Shown in pieces: positions 33,701 to 42,700 of a DNA stretch of 64,000 nt (its first letter is position 1; every line of letters begins with the position of its first letter). The notes below the pieces were generated by a model. That model was not told where the DNA came from, made no database searches, and saw only the letters and a program-made list of their open reading frames with translations. A program made the translations under genes and the position numbers. Source of the DNA: Aquimarina sp040786285 (GTDB lineage: Bacteria; Bacteroidota; Bacteroidia; Flavobacteriales; Flavobacteriaceae); contig NZ_JBFMKQ010000001.1 of the NCBI RefSeq assembly GCF_040786285.1, positions 2,232,001-2,296,000 on the forward strand. The letters are read 5' to 3'.

Positions 33701-36700
33701 AGTGACACCATTGAGGCGTATGATACCGATGATGATGGAGTAGCAGATACTGTTCCGGATAATGCCGATGCAGATGGTGACGGTCTTGACGACGCCTTTG
33801 ATGTAGATGATGTAAATCTGGATCCTACTAATGGAGGACAAACAGCAGCAAACCCATTCCCTGATACCGATAGTGTTGGAGGTGAACCAAACTGGAGAGA
33901 AAATATTACGATTGATCTTGAAATTACCAAACAGGATATTTATGTCGATGTCAATGCAAATGGTATTATTGATGTAGGAGATAGGATTGATTATATATTT
34001 GTCGTGGTGAATAATGGAAATACACCATTAGCCAATGTTGATATTATAGATAATGCAATAGGGGTTACCGTTACAGGCGCAGCCATACCAGTATTACCAC
34101 CGGCTACTGCTTCACCTGCAAATTTTACAGCAACATATACGATTGTAGCAGCCGATATTATTGCAGGAGGCTTTGCCAATACAGCTACAGTGGCGGCCAT
34201 AGATCCTAATGGTAATACCGTAACAAGTTTGTCTGATGATCCAGACGACCCGGCGAATGCAACCGATGATGACGGTGATGGTAATCCAGATGACCCAACG
34301 ATAACAGATTTACGACAGCCCTTACTTGATATTACCAAACAAGATACCTATGTGGATACCAATGGTAATGGACTTATCGATGCCGGGGATACGATCAACT
34401 ATGTGTTTAATGTGACCAATACCGGTAATGTAGATTTAACCGGGATTAGTGTGACAGATGCACTGGTAACTGTTGTTCCAGCGACAACCATTGATTTAGT
34501 TGTGGGCGCTAATGATGCTACTACCTATACAGCGAGTTATGTGCTTACCCCTGTTGATATTGCAGCAGGTACGTTTAGCAATACGGCATTAGCCAGTGCT
34601 GTTAATCCATTAGGAGGTGCTAATGTAACGGATGATTCCGATGATCCTGATAATCCCACAGATGTTGATCCAGATAACGATGGTAGTCCTGATGATCCGA
34701 CAGTCACAGATTTAAGACAATCTCTACTGGATATCACCAAACAAGATACGTATGTGGATACGAATGGGAACGGTATTATCGATGCCGGGGATACGATTAA
34801 CTATGTGTTTGTTGTAACGAATCGTGGTAATGTAGATTTAGTAGGCATAAGTGTTACCGATGCTTTAGCAACAGTAGTGGGAGTTACTCCAACTATAAAT
34901 CTAACTGCAGGGACAAGCGATAATACCAACTTTACAGCGAGTTATGTAATCACGGCAGCCGATGTAACGGCAGATACCTTTAGTAACCAGGCAATAGTAA
35001 GTGCACCAGATCCCTTAAATCCAACTGGTCCTCCTGTGACCGATGACTCGGATGACCCGGATGATCTTACGGATGTCGATCCTGATAATGACGGAAGTCC
35101 TGATGATGTAACGACCACGGATCTACGTCAGCCGTTACTGGATATCACCAAACAGGATACCTATGTGGATACCAATGGAAACGGTATTATCGATGCCGGA
35201 GATACGATCAACTATGTGTTTGATGTGACCAATACGGGTAATGTAGATTTAACCGGAATAAGTGTTACCGATGCATTAGTCACGGTTGTTCCAGCAACGA
35301 CCATTGATTTAGTGGCCGGTGCTAATGATGCTACCACTTATACCGCGAGTTATATAATCACCCCAGCCGATATTACGGCCGGTACGTTTAGTAATACGGC
35401 AGTAGCCAGTGCAGCAGATCCACTAAATCCAACTGGCCCATCGATCACCGATGATTCCGATGATCCAGATAATACGACCGATGTAGATCCAGATAATGAC
35501 GGTAGTCCAGATGATGCTACAGTGACCGATCTTAGCCAGCCGCTATTGGATATTACTAAAACGGATACCTATATCGATACGAATGGAAATGGTATCATCG
35601 ATGCTGGAGATACGATTAACTATGTATTTACAGTGACCAATACGGGTAATATTGATTTGACAGGAATTAGTGTAACGGATGCACAGGTAACCGTTACACC
35701 AGCCACTACGATTGACTTAATAGTAGGCGCGAGTGATAACGCAACCTATACGGCAAGTTATACAATCACCGCTGCAGACATTACTGCAGGCACCTTTTCC
35801 AATACGGCAGTGGCCAGTGCCCTGAATCCATTAGATCCATTAGGACCACCAGTAAGCGATGACTCTGATGATCCTGATGATGTCACGGATGTAGATCCGG
35901 ATAATGACGGTAGTCCTGATGATCCAACAGTCACCGACCTGAGACAAGGTTTACTGGATATCACTAAGATCGATACCTATGTAGATACGAATGGTAACGG
36001 TATCATTGATGCCGGGGATACAATTAATTATGTATTTGATGTGACCAATACGGGTAATGTAGATTTAACCGGAATAAGTGTGACGGATGCGTTAGTTACC
36101 GTTGTTCCAGCAACAACGATAGATTTAGTGGCAGGTGCTAATGATAATGCGACCTATACAGCAAGTTATGTAATCACTCCAGCTGATATTACGGCAGGTA
36201 CATTTAGTAACACTGCCGTAGCCGATGCTGTTAATCCATTAGGAGGTCCTAATGTAACAGATGATTCCGATGATCCGGATAATCCCACGGATATAGATCC
36301 CAACAATGACGGTAGTCCTGATGATCCAACGGTTACGGATCTGAGACAACCTTTACTGGATATTACCAAACAAGATACCTATGTCGATACCAATGGAAAC
36401 GGTATTATCGATGCCGGGGATACGATTACCTATGCCTTTGTAGTGACCAATACGGGAACAGTCGATCTTACAGGAATCAGTGTTACCGATGCAAACGCTA
36501 CGGTGACCCCAGCCACGACGATAGATTTGATTGCAGGAGCCGTGGATAATACGACTTATACGGCAGTATATACAATTACGGCAGCCGATGTTACAGCAGG
36601 TACGTTTAGTAACCAGGCGTTAGTGAGTGCGTTAAATCCATTAGATCCTTTGGGGCCACCGATCACCGATGATTCTGATGATCCGGATGATCTTACCGAT

Positions 36701-39700
36701 GTAGATCCCGATAATGACGGTAGTCCGGATGATGTGACGACCACGGATCTACGCCAGCCCTTACTGGATATCACCAAACAAGATACCTATGTCGATACCA
36801 ATGGAAACGGTATTATCGATGCCGGGGATACCATCAACTATGTATTTAATGTGACCAATACGGGTAATGTAGATTTAACCGGAATAAGTGTTACCGATGC
36901 ATTAGTCACGGTTGTTCCAGCGACGACGATCGACTTAGTGGCCGGCGCCAATGATGCTGTGACCTATACAGCGAGTTATATAATCACCCCAGCAGACATT
37001 ACGGCAGGTACGTTTAGTAACACTGCCGTAGCCGATGCTATTAATCCATTAGGCGGTCCTAATGTAACGGATAACTCCGATGATCCTGATAATCCAACAG
37101 ATGTTGATCCAGATAATGACGGAAGTCCAGACGATCCAACAGTCACAGATTTAAGACAACCTTTACTGGATATCACCAAAACAGACACCTATGTGGATAC
37201 CAATGGAAACGGTATTATCGATGCCGGGGATACGATTACCTATGCATTTGTAGTGACCAATACGGGAACAGTAGATCTTACAGGAATCAGTGTGACCGAT
37301 CCAAACGCTACGGTGACCCCAGCAACGACGATAGATTTGATTGCAGGAGCAGTGGATAATACGACCTATACGGCAACCTATACGATTACGGCAGCCGATG
37401 TTACGGCAGGTACCTTTAGCAATCAGGCGTTAGTGAGTGCGCTCAATCCATTAGATCCATTAGGCCCACCGATCACCGATGACTCTGATGATCCTGATGA
37501 TCCAACGGATGTAGATCCCGATAATGATGGTAGTCCCGATGATGTAACGACCACGGATTTACGCCAGCCTTTACTCGATATTACCAAACAAGATACCTAT
37601 GTGGATACCAATGGAAACGGTATTATCGATGCCGGAGATACCATCAACTATGTGTTTAATGTGACCAATACGGGTAATGTAGATTTAACGGGTATTAGTG
37701 TGACCGATGCACTAGTCACCGTAGTTCCAGCCACAACGATAGACTTAGTAGCCGGAGCGAATGATGCTGCGACCTATACAGCGAGTTATATAATCACCCC
37801 AGCTGATATTACGGCCGGTACGTTTAGTAACACGGCAGTAGCCAGCGCAGCAGATCCATTAAATCCAACTGGTCCACCGATCACCGATGATTCTGATGAT
37901 CCTGATAATCCTACGGATATAGATCCCAACAATGATGGTAGTCCTGATGATCCAACAGTTACGGATCTACGACAACCTTTACTGGATATTACCAAAACAG
38001 ATACCTATGTCGATACGAATGGAAACGGTATTATCGATGCCGGGGATACGATTAGCTATGCATTTGTAGTGACCAATACGGGAACGGTAGACTTAACAGG
38101 AATCAGTGTGACCGATCCAAACGCTACGGTGACCCCAGCAACGACTATTGATTTAGTGGCCGGAGCCGTGGATAATACAACCTATACGGCAGTATATACA
38201 ATTACGGCAGCCGATGTTACAGCAGGTACCTTTAGCAACCAGGCATTAGTCAGTGCCCTGAATCCATTAGATCCATTAGGTCCCCCGATCACGGATGACT
38301 CTGATGATCCGGATGATCTTACGGATGTAGATCCCGATAATGATGGAAGTCCGGATGATGTAACGACCACGGATCTACGCCAGCCGTTACTGGATATTAC
38401 CAAACAAGATACCTATGTGGATACCAATGGAAACGGTATTATCGATGCCGGAGATACGATCAATTATGTATTTAATGTGACCAATACGGGTAATGTAGAT
38501 TTAACTGGAATAAGTGTAACCGATGCGCTAGTCACCGTTGTTCCAGCAACAACGATAGACTTAGTGGCCGGTGCCAATGATGCTGCGACCTATACCGCGA
38601 GTTATATAATCACCCCAGCCGATATTACGGCAGGTACGTTTAGTAACACTGCCGTAGCCGATGCTGTTAATCCATTAGGAGGCCCGAATGTAACAGATGA
38701 TTCCGATGATCCGGATGATCCGACAGATATAGATCCAGATAACGACGGTAGTCCCGATGATCCAACGGTAACGGATCTACGACAACCTTTACTGGATATC
38801 ACCAAAACAGATACCTATGTCGATACGAATGGAAACGGTATTATCGATACCGGGGATACGATTACCTATGCATTTGTAGTGACCAATACGGGAACGGTAG
38901 ATCTTACAGGGATCAGTGTAACGGATGCTTTAGTTAGCGTGACACCAGCAACGACCATTGATTTAGTGGCAGGAGCGATAGATAATACGACCTATACGGC
39001 AAGCTATACGATTACAGCAGCCGATGTTACGGCAGGTACGTTTAGCAACCAGGCGTTAGTCAGTGCCCTGAACCCATTAGATCCATTAGGGCCACCGATC
39101 ACCGATGACTCTGATGATCCAGATGATCTTACGGATGTAGATCCCGATAATGACGGTAGTCCTGATGATGTAACGACCACAGATCTACGCCAGCCGTTAC
39201 TGGATATCACCAAACAAGATACCTATGTCGATACCAATGGAAACGGTATCATCGATGCCGGGGATACCATCAACTATGTGTTTGATGTGACCAATACGGG
39301 TAATGTAGATTTAACAGGAATAAGTGTAACCGATGCGCTGGTAACGGTGGTTCCAGCAACGACGATTGATTTAGTTGCCGGAGCCAATGATGCTACCACC
39401 TATACAGCGAGTTATATAATCACTCCAGCCGACATTACGGCAGGTACGTTTAGCAATACGGCAGTAGCCGATGCTGTTAATCCATTAGGAGGACCTAATG
39501 TAACGGACGATTCTGATGATCCGGATAATTCCACAGATATAGATCCCAACAATGATGGTAGTCCTGATGATCCAACGGTAACGGATCTGAGACAACCTTT
39601 ACTGGATATCACCAAACAAGATACCTATGTCGATACTAATGGAAACGGTATCATCGATGCCGGGGATACGATTACCTATGCCTTTGTAGTGACCAATACG

Positions 39701-42700
39701 GGAACGGTAGATCTTACAGGAATCAGTGTGACCGATGCAAACGCTACGGTGACCCCAGCGACGACCATTGATTTAGTAGCCGGAGCCGTGGATAATACGA
39801 CCTATACGGCAGTATATACGATCACGGCAGCCGATGTTACAGCAGGTACGTTTAGCAATCAGGCAGTAGTAAGTGCGTTAAACCCATTAAATCCATTAGG
39901 TCCCCCGATCACGGACGATTCTGATGATCCGGATGATCTTACCGATGTAGATCCCGATAATGATGGTAGTCCCGATGATGTAACGACCACAGATCTCAGA
40001 CAACCCTTACTGGATATTACCAAACAAGATACCTATGTGGATACGAATGGAAACGGTATTATCGATGCCGGAGATACCATCAACTATGTGTTTAATGTGA
40101 CCAATACGGGTAATGTAGATTTAACCGGAATAAGTGTAACCGATGCATTAGTCACCGTTGTTCCAGCCACAACGATAGATTTAGTGGCCGGCGCTAATGA
40201 TGCTGCGACCTATACAGCGAGTTATATAATCATCCCAGCCGATATTACGGCAGGTACGTTTAGCAATACTGCCGTAGCCGATGCTGTTAATCCATTAGGA
40301 GGACCTAATGTAACGGACGATTCCGATGATCCGGATGATCCGACAGATATAGATCCAGATAACGACGGTAGTCCCGATGATCCAACGGTTACGGATCTCA
40401 GACAACCTTTACTGGATATTACCAAGCAAGACACCTATGTCGATACGAATGGGAACGGTATTATCGATGCCGGGGATACGATTACCTATGCATTTGTAGT
40501 GACCAATACGGGAACGGTAGATCTTACAGGAATCAGTGTGACCGATGCAAACGCTACGGTGACCCCAGCGACGACCATTGATTTAGTAGCCGGAGCCGTG
40601 GATAATACGACCTATACGGCAGTATATACGATCACAGCAGCCGATGTTACAGCAGGTACGTTTAGCAATCAGGCAGTAGTAAGTGCGTTAAACCCATTAA
40701 ATCCATTAGGCCCACCGATCACCGATGATTCTGATGATCCGGATGATCTTACCGATGTAGATCCCGATAATGATGGTAGTCCCGATGATGTAACGACCAC
40801 AGATCTCAGACAACCCTTACTGGATATTACCAAAACAGATACGTATGTTGATACGAATGCTAATGGTATCATTGATGCCGGAGATACGATCAATTATGTA
40901 TTTAATGTGACCAATACCGGTAATGTAGATTTAACGGGTATTAGTGTTACAGATGCACTGGTAACAGTGATACCAGCCACAACGATCGACTTAGTTGTTG
41001 GTGCTAATGATGCTACGACTTATACCGCGAGTTATGTGATCACTCCGGCAGATATTACTGCAGGAAGCTTCACTAATACAGCAGTAGCTACGGCACCGAA
41101 CCCACTGGGAGGACCAGATATTACGGATGACTCCGATGATCCAGATGATCCCACAGATATAGATCCAGATAACGACGGAAGTCCCGATGATCCAACAATC
41201 ACAGACTTAAGTCAGCCTTTATTAGATATTACAAAAACTGGAGTTTTAGATGATACCAACGGTAATGGTTTTGCTGATGTAGGTGAAAATATCGACTATA
41301 CATTTGTAGTAACCAATAGAGGTAATGTAGACTTAACAGGAATCAGTGTTACTGATCCAAACGCTACGGTGACACCAACTACCACCATTGATTTGGTTGC
41401 TGGAGCTATAGATAATACAACCTATACGGCGACACATACGCTTACTCAATCGGAAATTGATTCAGGGAATTTCTCTAATCAGGCAACAGTAAGTGGATTA
41501 GATCCAAACAATGTAACGGTAACAGATCTCTCTGATGATCCAGTAGATGTTACCGATGTTGATCCTAATAATGATGGTAGTCCAGATGATCCAACTGTAA
41601 TTACTTTAGCACCAAATCCAGCAATTAGTCTTACTAAAGCTGATAATGCACCTGCAGATGGTTCGTATGACACGGTGGGAGAAGTAATAACATATACTAT
41701 TGAAGTTACTAATGATGGAAATGTAACCTTAACCAATGTAGTGGTTACCGATCCAAATGCAGATACTATAAATCCTGCAACTATCGCGAGTATAGCTCCT
41801 GGTCAAATGATTATCGTTACGGCTACTCATACGATCACTCAGCCTGATCTTGATTTGGGTACGGTAACAAATACAGCTACTGTAGATGCTCAAGATCCTA
41901 ATGCAACTCCGGTAACCGATGATTCTGATGATCCGGATACACCAGCTCCAGACGATGCTACAATAACCACCATAGATCAAACTCCAGAACTTACTTTAAC
42001 TAAGTTTGCAGACCCTCCTGCCGATGGAGCATATGATACTGTAGGTGAAGCAATAACCTATCAATTAGAGGTGATTAATACAGGTAATGTAACGCTTACT
42101 AATGTTGCTGTATCAGATGCAAATGCTGATGCCGGAAGTATATTACCGGCCGTGATAGGAACATTGGCACCAGGCGATAGCGTTGCGGTTACTGCGGTGC
42201 ATACGATTACACAAGCAGATCTAGATGCAGGGATAGTAATTAACCGTGCAGATGTTCTGGGTAATGCACCCGATGGAAGTATGGTGATGGATATGTCTGA
42301 TGACCCAACAACACCAGATCCAGACGATGCTACCGAGACCAACACAGGATTGGTAACCGAAGGAAGATTAGCCGTTACTAAATCGGCAAACCCAAGAGTA
42401 TTTGCGGCAGTAGGAGATGTAATTACCTATACGATAGAAATCGAAAATACCGGTACGGTAACACTAACCAATGTTGTGGTTGATGATCCTAATGCAACAA
42501 TTATATCGGGAGTACCAATAGCAAGTTTATCACCAGGAGGTACGGCTACCGTAATTGCCGAACATGTGGTAACACAAGATGATCTATTGGCAGGCCTGGT
42601 TATAAATACAGCCGAAGTTACAGGAACTACAGCGGGAGGTGAAGTAGTAACCGAAACTTCAGATGATCCAAATAATCCTAATGATATTGATCCTGATGCC

